The translations under genes and the position numbers were made by a program. The notes under the pieces are model-generated. The model was not told the DNA's origin and made no database searches. It saw nothing but the letters and a program-made list of their open reading frames with translations. DNA of 49,672 nucleotides, taken from positions 1-49,672 of the forward strand of contig JACDZF010000003.1 of NCBI GenBank assembly GCA_013426795.1, read 5' to 3'. The number at the start of each line of letters is the position of its first letter. Position 1 is the first letter of the stretch. The stretch is from Desulfocapsa sp. (GTDB lineage Bacteria; Desulfobacterota; Desulfobulbia; Desulfobulbales; Desulfocapsaceae). Below, in pieces: positions 8,589-17,088 of the stretch.

Positions 8589-8990
8589 ATGAACCAACCA
8601 CCAACCCACACCCCCATCATCGGCTACCTCCTGTGGATCTTCGGCTTCCTTGGAGCCCATCGTTTTTACTATGGCCGTCCAATCTCCGGTACCCTCTATT
8701 TTTTCACCCTGGGACTCCTCGGGATAGGCTGGCTGGTGGATCTCTTTCTTATCCCCTCGTTGAACCGGGATGCGGATATCCGCTTTCATGACGGGCCCAT
8801 TGACTACAATACGGCCTGGATCCTCCTGACCTTCACCGGCCTGTTTGGATTCCATCGAATGTACATGGGCAAATGGGGCACCGGCATCATTTACCTCCTG
8901 ACTGCCGGGGTTTTCGGTATTGGATACATCTATGATTTCTGGACCCTCAATGATCAGATCAGCCTGATAAACGGCAGCAGTCGGGTATAG
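8589..8990 (+). CDS. TM2-domain membrane protein with two TM2 units
   Basis: This 133-residue protein carries two copies of the TM2 pattern. The first runs from about residue 10 to 55 (FLGAHRFYYGRPISGTLYFF, then GIGWLVDLFLIP). The second runs from about 75 to 125 (FGFHRMYMGKWGTG, then GIGYIYDFWTLND). Each TM2 unit is two membrane helices with a short turn, so four helices are predicted. TM2 proteins have no settled bacterial function. The ATG at 8589 follows the nagZ stop closely and is preferred to an in-frame codon inside nagZ. Confidence 0.88.
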   Translation: MNQPPTHTPIIGYLLWIFGFLGAHRFYYGRPISGTLYFFTLGLLGIGWLVDLFLIPSLNRDADIRFHDGPIDYNTAWILLTFTGLFGFHRMYMGKWGTGIIYLLTAGVFGIGYIYDFWTLNDQISLINGSSRV

Positions 8991-9097
8991 CACCACCCTT
9001 GCCGCGCAAAGCAATCCCTCTCAGTCAAAATTTCGACACGTCGAGGCCATTCCCTCGTCCATGACTTTTTCATGGTCACCACCAGGAGTTCCCAACC

Positions 9098-9379
9098 ATG
9101 CTGATTCACCCCAAAACCATGGAGAAATGCCCCGCCTCAAAACCCGTCATCGCCTATCCCTGCGTCTGGCTCTACAAGGTCATCGGCACCGATACCGACG
9201 CCCTGATGCGGGCCATCACCACAGTTTGTCCCCAGTGCATCGCCATTACCCCCTCCAGGGCCAGTTCCGGCGGCAAATATTGCAGCCTGAATGTGGAAAT
9301 TGAAGTGGCCGACGAGGCCTCCCGTCTGGCCCTTTACCAGAACCTGAAAAACCATATCGCCGTCAAAGTGGTGCTCTAG
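9098..9379 (+). CDS. DUF493 / YbeD-like domain protein
   Basis: The 93-residue sequence matches the small alpha/beta ACT-like fold of the YbeD (DUF493) family: a first strand with YPCVWLYKVIGTD, a helix around DALMRAITTVCP, strands SGGKYCSLNVEIEV, and a final helix and strand ending HIAVKVVL. Family members are thought to be small regulatory proteins; in enterobacteria ybeD lies next to lipB. Here no lipoate gene is adjacent. AGGAG precedes the ATG by 9 bp. The next gene begins 17 bp downstream, implying co-transcription. Confidence 0.82.
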   Translation: MLIHPKTMEKCPASKPVIAYPCVWLYKVIGTDTDALMRAITTVCPQCIAITPSRASSGGKYCSLNVEIEVADEASRLALYQNLKNHIAVKVVL

Positions 9380-9396
9380 GGCAAGGATTCGACACC

Positions 9397-9930
9397 ATGG
9401 AAACCCAAAAAACAGAGGCTCCCGGATCACGGTTGATTCCGGTTCTGCGGGAAGGGATCTGTGTGGTGCAGATGATTCTGTTCAAGGAATTGCGCGTCCT
9501 GCTCAGCAGAAAATATCCGGCGCTGGAAGCGCAGTCACTGGCCATGCTCACCGGCGCCGTGACCAATGAACTCTTCGGTTCATTGAATATGGAGGAAAAA
9601 TTCAGAGAGTTTCGCCGCCAGAATCGAGCGACCATCGAACAGGAGCTCCTCGCTCTGGCCCAGGAACTGCCCGATCTGGCCGCGCCCCTCACCGACGCCC
9701 TGCGCATGCAGGCCCTCTGTGACCAGGCCTCGGGGGAGGATGAAGAAAAAAACTCCATCAATGGCAGGATTCTGACCCATGCCTCCGAAATCGGCCTCCT
9801 GATCAACGAACGGGAGCTGCCCCTTCCCTCCACCTTTATGACCATGGTTCGAAACCTGGGCGATGCCCATCGCCTCCTTACTCCCCCGCTGGAAATAAGT
9901 CCGGATGAGGACAAAGGGCTTGTTCAATAG
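9397..9930 (+). CDS. Hypothetical protein, 177 aa, helical
   Basis: No family is recognised. The protein appears mostly alpha-helical and soluble: FKELRVLLSRKYPALEAQSL is followed by heptad-like segments around residues 55-110 (EEKFREFRRQNRATIEQELL). It has no cysteine motif, signal or membrane helix. It follows the DUF493 gene by 17 bp and is likely in the same transcript. The final codons form the left arm of a 12-bp inverted repeat. Coding is supported by length and by codon usage like that of its neighbours. Confidence 0.72.
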   Translation: METQKTEAPGSRLIPVLREGICVVQMILFKELRVLLSRKYPALEAQSLAMLTGAVTNELFGSLNMEEKFREFRRQNRATIEQELLALAQELPDLAAPLTDALRMQALCDQASGEDEEKNSINGRILTHASEIGLLINERELPLPSTFMTMVRNLGDAHRLLTPPLEISPDEDKGLVQ

Positions 9931-9945
9931 GACGAACAAGCCCTT
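9914..9945. terminator. Inverted repeat overlapping the end of the 177-aa gene
   Basis: AAGGGCTTGTTC (9914-9925) pairs with GAACAAGCCCTT (9934-9945) over 12 bp with an 8-nt loop that contains the TAG stop. It lies between convergent transcripts. No T run follows on either strand, so the terminator call is moderate. Confidence 0.45.
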
Positions 9946-10087
9946 GAAAAAAGGTGCTCTGTTGCAGGTGGGCGGCAAGGGCGGAACGCTGTCCCCGGAC
10001 GTGGGATCATTGTTGTATTCCATTGTCATTGCCAGAGACCGGTTGCGAGTCCACTGCCGTCCCCTGACTCCTCTCTTCACCCGCGTT

Positions 10088-12043
10088 TTATTCCCAGTTT
10101 CCTTCCACCCGCACCACTCCCCGCACGGAATTGCAGAGAAAAACGGCCTCGGCCTGACGCAGATCATCCTCGGTTAAAACCCCTTCCTGGAGGGAAATCC
10201 GCCCATCCGCCAGCAGGTTTTGACGCAGGATTCCTGCCAGCAATCCGCATTGCAGGGCCGGGGTTACAAAGGCACCCTGCCGGTAGAGAATGATATTGGT
10301 GACACATCCCTCGGTCAGCTCGGAGCGTTCGTTGAAAAAACAGCAATCCAGCAAGCCCTTGCCCCTGACCCGCCGCAACTCGGAATCATAGACCTCGCGG
10401 CGGGTGGTCTTATGGAAGACCCAGGGTGAGGTGGAAGGGATGACCAGCGGAGATATTTCAATCCGGGGCAGCTTCGCCCCAGACAGAAACGGCGGATCAG
10501 GTAAACGACGAAGCTCCGGCGGGTCACAGGGCTGGGAACTGATCCAGATTTCGCCATCCTTGGCAAGGGTCAGACGAACGCGCGTGGGCCCCCTCACAAA
10601 GGACCGGCTTTCATCGCGCAGACGAACTCGAATAAAGTCGATATCACAACGTTGGAGAAAATAGTCCGCCGAAGAGGCGAGGCGCTGAAGATGATCATCC
10701 AGGAGCCAGTAGCCTGACTCCGGCTCCCACAACAGGGTCTCGATGAGCTGAAAGACGGGGGCGGAGGTCCGCAGAAATTGCCCTTTCAGCAGGCACTCCT
10801 GCCACTCCTGCTCCGGGTTCGAGTCAGCCACTATGCCGGATCCAATGCCCATCTCGCCCTGTGAGCCATGGAGGATGACCGTGCGAATGGGCACGTTGAA
10901 CCGGGCCGTCCCGGATGGCGCGAGATAGCCGATGGCCCCGGTATAGACCCCGCGCCGCGCCGGCTCAAGCTGGTCGATGATCTCCATGGTTCGCAGTTTG
11001 GGTGCTCCCGTCACGGAGCCGCAGGGAAACAGGGACTGAAAGAGTTTTACCAGGGACAATTCGGCAAGGCCTGCCGGGACCCCGGAGGCAGTGATGGTGG
11101 AGGTCATCTGAAACAGGGTTTCATAGCGTTCGACCTCAAAGAGCGACCCGACTCGTACCGGACCATCGCCAAGCTCATGCATCAGGCGGCCCAGATCGTT
11201 GCGGAGCAGATCGACGATCATCACATTCTCGCTGCGATTCTTGGCGTCGTGGCGCAGACGCTCCCCCTGCTGCCGATCTTCCTCCGGATAGCGCCCCCTG
11301 GGCATGGTTCCCTTCATCGGTCGCACTGTGATGGAACGTGCGTCCTTCTTGAAAAAAAGCTCAGGGGAAAAAGAAAGGATGCGGGTTTCACCCAGATGAA
11401 TACAGGCGCCGTAGGCCACGGACTGGTTCCGCCTGAGCATGGCATAGAGCGATTCAGGAGAGCCGGCCAGATCAAAGAGCAGCTTCAGGGTATAATTCAC
11501 CTGATAGGTATCACCGGCGCGGATGTAGCCCTGAATGGCGGCGATGGCCTGGAGATAGACCTCGCTGTTCTGTGAAGGCCGGATATTCCGCACCTCGCAC
11601 AACGGTTCGGGAAGATCCGCGCCAAGGCCGCCCCGAGCAAAAGAGGACGCAGCGACGGACTGTGGAAAACAGGGAAAGCTGGTCTCTCCCGAGCGATGAT
11701 CAAAGAAAAAGGGTTCCGAAAATATACCAAGCTCAGCAAGCAGAAGTGAGGCATCCCCAGGACGGCTGAGCAGCCCCTGCAAACGCTCCTCCAGCAGATA
11801 GCCAAATTCGTAGGCAAACCAGCCGGCCACATGGTGTCCTGACGCAAGGGCTGCCGCCACTTGGTCCAGAAACCCGTGGACATCATCTCCGACCCGGCAC
11901 TGAAGACGGCGCACAGGATTGAGAAAAAGCAGCGAGGTATGATCTTCAGGCCCCGGTCTGGCAGTATCAAAAAACACGAACTGTTCCTCACCGGCCAGGA
12001 AGGAGAGAAGTTTGGCTAGATTCAAGTCAGAAAAAACCTTCAT
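10088..12043 (-). CDS. pabBC: Fused aminodeoxychorismate synthase component I / aminodeoxychorismate lyase
   Basis: The single 651-residue chain joins two folate-pathway steps that make p-aminobenzoate from chorismate. Residues ~120-380 form the chorismate-binding PabB domain (GDTYQVNYTLKL, FSPELFFK, RPMKGTMPRGR, then SVTGAPKLRTMEII). Residues ~400-650 are a class IV PLP aminotransferase fold (PabC) with the probable cofactor lysine in FHKTTRREVYD and the ELTEGCVTNI motif. The amidotransferase PabA is not in the window. No ribosome site is obvious before the ATG. The fusion is known in several bacterial lineages. Confidence 0.93.
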   Translation of the reverse strand: MKVFSDLNLAKLLSFLAGEEQFVFFDTARPGPEDHTSLLFLNPVRRLQCRVGDDVHGFLDQVAAALASGHHVAGWFAYEFGYLLEERLQGLLSRPGDASLLLAELGIFSEPFFFDHRSGETSFPCFPQSVAASSFARGGLGADLPEPLCEVRNIRPSQNSEVYLQAIAAIQGYIRAGDTYQVNYTLKLLFDLAGSPESLYAMLRRNQSVAYGACIHLGETRILSFSPELFFKKDARSITVRPMKGTMPRGRYPEEDRQQGERLRHDAKNRSENVMIVDLLRNDLGRLMHELGDGPVRVGSLFEVERYETLFQMTSTITASGVPAGLAELSLVKLFQSLFPCGSVTGAPKLRTMEIIDQLEPARRGVYTGAIGYLAPSGTARFNVPIRTVILHGSQGEMGIGSGIVADSNPEQEWQECLLKGQFLRTSAPVFQLIETLLWEPESGYWLLDDHLQRLASSADYFLQRCDIDFIRVRLRDESRSFVRGPTRVRLTLAKDGEIWISSQPCDPPELRRLPDPPFLSGAKLPRIEISPLVIPSTSPWVFHKTTRREVYDSELRRVRGKGLLDCCFFNERSELTEGCVTNIILYRQGAFVTPALQCGLLAGILRQNLLADGRISLQEGVLTEDDLRQAEAVFLCNSVRGVVRVEGNWE

Positions 12044-12613
12044 GGGCGGTGGCTGTCAACTGGGCTTATCAATTTCATTCATACCTTGCATCAGAAAATA
12101 AAATACTTTATAAAGGAAAAGAGTTTTTTTTCAATGGAAGATCAGATACCATACAGGTATAAATCTTGGCATGGCCCTTCGACGCTTCCGTTTCATTACT
12201 CCCGGACACGTTTCTCAAAAAAGTGGTCTTTATGTATTCCACTTCCCCTGGTTTGTGCAATGATTTAGGTGTGGTTATGAGACAGGCAGGCTCTTTTTCC
12301 TGTTTGATTCATTCTGCCGACCCAGGGATGAGCAAGGGGCTTTTGCCTTATGGAAGGATGAAAGGCGCCTCTCAGAGACACTGACCCGGAACCATGTCGA
12401 AATAACTTGTTTATTTATGACTATTCCGTTACGCAGACTGGAAATGATGCATATCGTGGCCTCCATGAAAGGGCAGGAAGCGTCCGGCTTCTTCTGCTGT
12501 TTTTTTTGCACTTTCTCCTGAGAACGGCAGCCACGCCATTTTTATTTAAGTGACGGACCCCCTTACCAACCCCTCACACCCTTCACAACCCAGGTGAATC
12601 AAAGGAGATTTTT
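12044..12613. other. 570-bp gap, divergent intergenic region
   Basis: This AT-richer stretch separates pabBC (minus) from the CBS gene (plus). Short frames of 60-80 codons on both strands lack ribosome sites and protein-like composition. A weak GAAGC/GCTTC stem followed by a short spacer and eight T residues lies near 12478-12508 and could end an unseen plus-strand transcript. No promoter, tRNA or known RNA is confidently visible. Confidence 0.4.
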
Positions 12614-13291
12614 ATGCTGATCAAAGACTGGATGGCAACGACGATTCTAACGGTGGATGCCAACACCTCGGTGATGCGGGCGACCCGCACCATGAAAGAG
12701 AATAATATCCGCCGCCTGCCGGTGCTGTCGCACGGCAAACTCGCCGGCATGATCACCGACCGCGACCTCAAGGATGCTTCGCCCTCAAGCAAGACAGACA
12801 TGGATCTCCATGAGATGTACTACCTGCTCTCGGAGATGAAGGTCAAGGATGTGATGACCGGCAACCCCATTTTACTCAAACAGAACGATACCCTGGAAAA
12901 GGCGGCCCTGGTCATGTTGCGGGCCAAGATTTCGGGGCTGCTCATCGTTGATGACGCCGGCAATCTGGTGGGCCTGCTCTCGGAATCCGACGTCCTCCGC
13001 GGTTTCATCCACGCCACCGGCATTCAGGACGGCGCCTACCAGTTCGTCATTGACATGTCTGACGCCGGCGGCTCTGTCTCCTGGCTGATCGACATCCTGC
13101 GCCAGCACAAGGCCCGGGTCCTGTCCATTCTCACCTCGTTCAATGATGCCCCCCCCGGCTTCAAGCGCGTGTCGGTGCGGATCCTGCCGGGAGATGATCT
13201 CGCCGCCTTGACCGCCGAGATTACATCCATGGGCGGGTACCATGTGGTGAGTGAGAGTCTCGACGATCTCAGCGACCTGCCGGTCAAATAA
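12614..13291 (+). CDS. CBS-pair protein with ACT-like C-terminal domain
   Basis: The 225-residue cytoplasmic protein holds a tandem CBS module: CBS1 about residues 1-58 (VMRATRTMKENNIRRLPVL, then GMITDRDLKD) and CBS2 about 75-137 (VKDVMTGNP, then ISGLLIVDDAGNLVGLLSESDVL). Residues ~145-218 look like an ACT domain (SWLIDILRQHKARVLSIL). The arrangement resembles AcuB-type proteins. CBS pairs bind adenosyl nucleotides such as AMP or ATP. The gene ends 101 bp before pyruvate:ferredoxin oxidoreductase. Both start codons follow the same AAAGGAGATTTTT leader, so co-regulation with that enzyme is plausible but inferred. Confidence 0.85.
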   Translation: MLIKDWMATTILTVDANTSVMRATRTMKENNIRRLPVLSHGKLAGMITDRDLKDASPSSKTDMDLHEMYYLLSEMKVKDVMTGNPILLKQNDTLEKAALVMLRAKISGLLIVDDAGNLVGLLSESDVLRGFIHATGIQDGAYQFVIDMSDAGGSVSWLIDILRQHKARVLSILTSFNDAPPGFKRVSVRILPGDDLAALTAEITSMGGYHVVSESLDDLSDLPVK

Positions 13292-13392
13292 CAAATTACC
13301 TCGCGCAGAGAGTCAACGAATCGCTCTTTCCCTGAATCTCTGCGGAGAAAACTCTCTCAACCCTGTTCAATCATAAACAAAGGAGATTTTTC

Positions 13393-16300
13393 ATGTCACG
13401 CAAAACGGTCACCATCGACGGCAACCAAGCCTGCACCCATGTAGCCTATGCCACCTCTGAAGTCATCACCATCTACCCCATTACCCCCTCCACCCCCATG
13501 GCGGCGGAGGCCGACACCAAATCATCCTCAATGCAGGAGAATATCTGGGGCTCAGTCCCGGTGGTTACCCAGATGCAGTCTGAGGCCGGTGTCGCCGGTT
13601 CTCTCCATGGTTCCCTGGCCACCGGTGCCCTGTGCACCACCTTCACCGCCTCCCAGGGACTGCTCCTGATGATTCCCAATATGTACAAGATCGCGGGCGA
13701 ACTCACCCCCACGGTCTTCCATGTAACCGCCCGCTCCATTGCCTGCCAGGGACTCTCCATCTTCGGCGATCACAGTGACATCAACGCCGTCCGCCAGACC
13801 GGCTGGGGCATCCTCGCCTCCCGCAATGTCCAGGAATGTATGGATATGGCCCTGATTGTCACCCAGGCCTCCCTTGCCTCGCGCATCCCCTTTGTTCATT
13901 TCTTTGACGGCTTCCGCACCTCGCACGAGATCCAGAAGATTGAAGAGCTGACCCGCGAGGATATGGGAGCGATGATTGATGAAGAGCTGATCACCGCCCA
14001 TCGCAATCGCGCCCTCAGCCCTGACCGCCCCACCATCCGTGGAACGGCGCAGAATCCGGATGTCTTTTTCACCGGCCGGGAAACCGTCAACAAGTATTAC
14101 AACGCCCTGCCCGCCATCGTCCAGGAAACCATGGATAAATTTGCCGGCCTCACCGGACGCCAGTATCGTCTCTTTGATTATTACGGTGACGAAGATGCTG
14201 AAGATGTGGTGGTGATGATGGCCTCCGGCTCCGAGACCGTGGCCGCCACCATCGACTACCTGATGGCCCAGGACAAGCGGGTGGGTCTGGTTATTGTCCG
14301 CCTCTACCGGCCCTTTGACTGCAAGGCCATGGTCAACGCCCTGCCCTCCACCGTTGAACGGATCACCGTCCTTGATCGCACCAAGGAGCCGGGCTGTGCC
14401 GGTGAGCCCCTGTATCAGGATGTCCGCACCGCCATTGGCGAGGCCACCGAGTCCAACATTGCCGCCTATCAACCCTTGATCCTGTCCGGCCGTTACGGTC
14501 TGGGTTCCGCCGAATTCACCCCGGCCATGGCCAAGGCGGTGTTTGACAATATGGCCTCCATGGCTCCCAAGAATCATTTCTGTGTGGGTCCCGACGATGA
14601 CGTCACCCACTCCAGTCTCGAGTACGACAAGAATTTCAGCATTGAAGGCAAGGATGTGGTCCGCGCCCTCTTTTACGGCCTTGGCTCGGACGGTACCGTG
14701 GGCGCCAACAAGAACAGCATCAAGATCATCGGCACCGAGACCGACAATTCGGCCCAGGGCTATTTCGTTTATGACTCCAAGAAATCGGGCTCCATCACCA
14801 CCTCCCATCTGCGCTTTGGCAAGAATCCCATTGTGGCCCCCTATCTTATCAACAAGGCCAACTTTATCGCCTGCCACAATTCCAGCTTTCTTGACCAGTA
14901 CGACATGCTCCGCAACCTGGAAGAGGGCGGCACGTTCCTCCTGACCACCAGCTTCAACGCCAAGGAAATCTGGGCCCAGCTCCCGAACACGGTGCAGCAG
15001 AACCTGATCAGGAAAAAGGCAAAATTCTATATCATCGACGCCATTGCCCTGGGCCAGGCCCTGGGACTGGGCGCCCGTATCAATATGATCATGCAGACCG
15101 CCTTCTTCCTGATTTCAGGCATCCTCAGCAAGGAAGATGCGATCACCGCCATCAAGAACGCCATCAAAAAGACCTACGGCAAAAAAGGCGACAAGGTCGT
15201 GGAGATGAACTACAGCGCCGTCGATGCCGCCGTCAAAAACATCGTTGAGGTGAAGCTGGGCAAATCCACCAGCGGCCATGCCATACCACCCACCGTGCCC
15301 GATAACGCCCCCGACTTTGTCAAGGACGTCACCGCCATCATGATTGAGGGCAGAGGCGACGAGGTCAAGGTCTCGCAGATGCCGGACGACGGCACCTGGC
15401 CCACCGCCACCACCCAGTATGAAAAACGCAATATCGGAGTGCAGGTTTCCGAATGGATCCCGGAAAACTGCATCCAGTGCGGCCGCTGCTCCCTGGTCTG
15501 CCCCCATGCCGCCATTCGCCTGAAAGTCGCTGATGACCTGAAAAAAGCCCCCAAGGCCTTCAAGTCCGCCGATGCCGTGGGTACGCAATTCAAGGGCAAG
15601 AAGTTTGTGGTTCAGATCTTTACCGAAGACTGCTGCGCCTGTACCCAGTGCGTCTCCGTCTGCCCCGCCAAGACCAAGGCCTTACGGATGGTGCCCAACA
15701 CCGAACTGATCAGGGACACCGAGATCAAAAATGTGGAATACTTCCTCAGCCTGCCGGAGGTGAACCCCGTCGAAATCGATCCCGCCACCATCAAGGGCAG
15801 TCAGCTCTGCCGTCCGCTCTTCGAGTTTTCCGGGGCCTGTGCCGGTTGCGGCGAGACTCCCTATATCAAACTGGTCACCCAGATGTTCGGCGACCGGATG
15901 CTGGTTGCCAATGCCACTGGCTGTTCCTCCATTTATGGCGGCAATCTGCCCACCACACCCTACTGCAAACGGGCAGACGGTCGCGGGCCGGCCTGGGCCA
16001 ACTCGCTTTTTGAGGATAACGCCGAATTTGGTCTGGGGATGCGGGCCTCGGTGAATAAGCTGGCCGCCCAGGCCGGGGAACTGGTCCATCTGGCAGTCAC
16101 CGCCAAGCTGATCACCAAAAAGATGGCGGACGAGATCCTCAATGCCGACCAGAAGTCCCAGGCTGCCATAGAGGAGCAGCGGGGACGGGTGGCCCAGTTG
16201 AAGACCAAGCTTGCCGGCAGCCAGAATATCATTGCCAAACGGCTCCTGCCGCTGGCCGACTACCTGGTGACCAAATCCGTCTGGATCTTCGGCGGTGACG

Positions 16301-16929
16301 GCTGGGCCTATGATATCGGCTATGGCGGCCTCGACCACGTCCTCGCCTCCGGTGAGAATGTCAATGTCATGATCCTTGACACCGAGGTCTACTCCAACAC
16401 CGGCGGTCAGATGTCCAAATCCACCCCCCGTGCCGCCACCGCCCAGTTTGCGGCGAGCGGCAAGAAGATGCCGAAGAAGGATATCGGTATGATCTTCTCC
16501 ACCTATGGCAATGTCTATATCGCCAAGGTGAGCATGGGTGCCAATCCCATCCAGGTGGCCAAGGCCATTGCCGAGGCCGAGGCCTATGACGGACCATCCC
16601 TGATCATTGCCTATGCCCACTGCATCAACCACGGCATCAATATGACCAAGGGACTGGATCAGCAGAAAAAGGCGGTGGAATGCGGACACTGGCCGCTCTA
16701 CCGTTATAACCCGCAACTGGAGGCCGCGGGCAAGAATCCGCTGACCATCGATTCCAAGGAGCCCACCATCAGCTTTGAAGAATACGCCATGGCTGAGAAC
16801 CGCTACCGGATGCTCAAGATGATGAATCCCGCCCATGCCGAGGAACTTATGGCCCAATCCCAGAAGGATGTCACCAGATCCTGGAAGTTCCTGGTGGCCC
16901 GGGCTGCCTCCATGGAACCGGAGAAATAG
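13393..16929 (+). CDS. nifJ: Pyruvate:ferredoxin (flavodoxin) oxidoreductase, single-chain
   Basis: The 1178-residue enzyme oxidises pyruvate and CoA to acetyl-CoA and CO2, reducing ferredoxin. In anaerobes this is central metabolism, and it can also feed electrons to nitrogenase. The N-terminal half shows YPITPSTPMAAEAD and the GLSIFGDHSDI region. A two-cluster ferredoxin segment lies at about residues 692-765 (CIQCGRCSLVCP and CCACTQCVSVCP). The extra cluster motif CAGCGETPY is near 816. The thiamine-diphosphate motif GGDGWAYDIGYGGLDH begins near 966. AAAGGAG precedes the ATG. A 17-bp hairpin ends the transcript. The por/nifJ name reflects homology, not a proven role in nitrogen fixation. 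Confidence 0.97.
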   Translation: MSRKTVTIDGNQACTHVAYATSEVITIYPITPSTPMAAEADTKSSSMQENIWGSVPVVTQMQSEAGVAGSLHGSLATGALCTTFTASQGLLLMIPNMYKIAGELTPTVFHVTARSIACQGLSIFGDHSDINAVRQTGWGILASRNVQECMDMALIVTQASLASRIPFVHFFDGFRTSHEIQKIEELTREDMGAMIDEELITAHRNRALSPDRPTIRGTAQNPDVFFTGRETVNKYYNALPAIVQETMDKFAGLTGRQYRLFDYYGDEDAEDVVVMMASGSETVAATIDYLMAQDKRVGLVIVRLYRPFDCKAMVNALPSTVERITVLDRTKEPGCAGEPLYQDVRTAIGEATESNIAAYQPLILSGRYGLGSAEFTPAMAKAVFDNMASMAPKNHFCVGPDDDVTHSSLEYDKNFSIEGKDVVRALFYGLGSDGTVGANKNSIKIIGTETDNSAQGYFVYDSKKSGSITTSHLRFGKNPIVAPYLINKANFIACHNSSFLDQYDMLRNLEEGGTFLLTTSFNAKEIWAQLPNTVQQNLIRKKAKFYIIDAIALGQALGLGARINMIMQTAFFLISGILSKEDAITAIKNAIKKTYGKKGDKVVEMNYSAVDAAVKNIVEVKLGKSTSGHAIPPTVPDNAPDFVKDVTAIMIEGRGDEVKVSQMPDDGTWPTATTQYEKRNIGVQVSEWIPENCIQCGRCSLVCPHAAIRLKVADDLKKAPKAFKSADAVGTQFKGKKFVVQIFTEDCCACTQCVSVCPAKTKALRMVPNTELIRDTEIKNVEYFLSLPEVNPVEIDPATIKGSQLCRPLFEFSGACAGCGETPYIKLVTQMFGDRMLVANATGCSSIYGGNLPTTPYCKRADGRGPAWANSLFEDNAEFGLGMRASVNKLAAQAGELVHLAVTAKLITKKMADEILNADQKSQAAIEEQRGRVAQLKTKLAGSQNIIAKRLLPLADYLVTKSVWIFGGDGWAYDIGYGGLDHVLASGENVNVMILDTEVYSNTGGQMSKSTPRAATAQFAASGKKMPKKDIGMIFSTYGNVYIAKVSMGANPIQVAKAIAEAEAYDGPSLIIAYAHCINHGINMTKGLDQQKKAVECGHWPLYRYNPQLEAAGKNPLTIDSKEPTISFEEYAMAENRYRMLKMMNPAHAEELMAQSQKDVTRSWKFLVARAASMEPEK

Positions 16930-16944
16930 AGCATTTCCATTCCC

Positions 16945-16988
16945 AAACTTCTGGTGTCCGTCTGCTGAGAAACGGACACCAGAAGTTT
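16945..16988 (+). terminator. Hairpin downstream of pyruvate:ferredoxin oxidoreductase
   Basis: AAACTTCTGGTGTCCGT (16945-16961) pairs perfectly with ACGGACACCAGAAGTTT (16972-16988), a 17-bp stem with a 10-nt loop. It starts 15 bp after the oxidoreductase stop codon. No long T run follows. Confidence 0.7.
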
Positions 16989-17003
16989 ATTTGAGCAAAT
17001 TGA

Positions 17004-17051
17004 AACGACAAAGGGGTTTTGGAAGATATCTTCCAAAACCCCTTTGTCGTT
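17004..17051. terminator. Perfect 48-bp palindrome between convergent genes
   Basis: The 24-base arm that begins AACGACAAAGGGGTTTTGGA at 17004 is repeated exactly in inverted form up to 17051, with the axis between 17027 and 17028. It lies 37 bp from the 3' end of the molybdopterin oxidoreductase gene, with T-rich tracts inside the arms. It probably acts as a bidirectional terminator together with the hairpin just before it. Confidence 0.65.
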
Positions 17052-17088
17052 GTATGCATTAAGATCGGCTCAGCGGCCCCGTCGGCTC

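Noticed and set aside
12086-12511. Several 60-80 codon frames upstream of the CBS gene
   Set aside because: None has a ribosome site, protein-like composition or a recognisable motif.
13552-14877. 441-codon open frame antisense to pyruvate:ferredoxin oxidoreductase
   Set aside because: It is rich in Gly, Asp, His and Ile as expected from the complement of a GC-rich gene, with no recognisable domain; the sense gene is certain.
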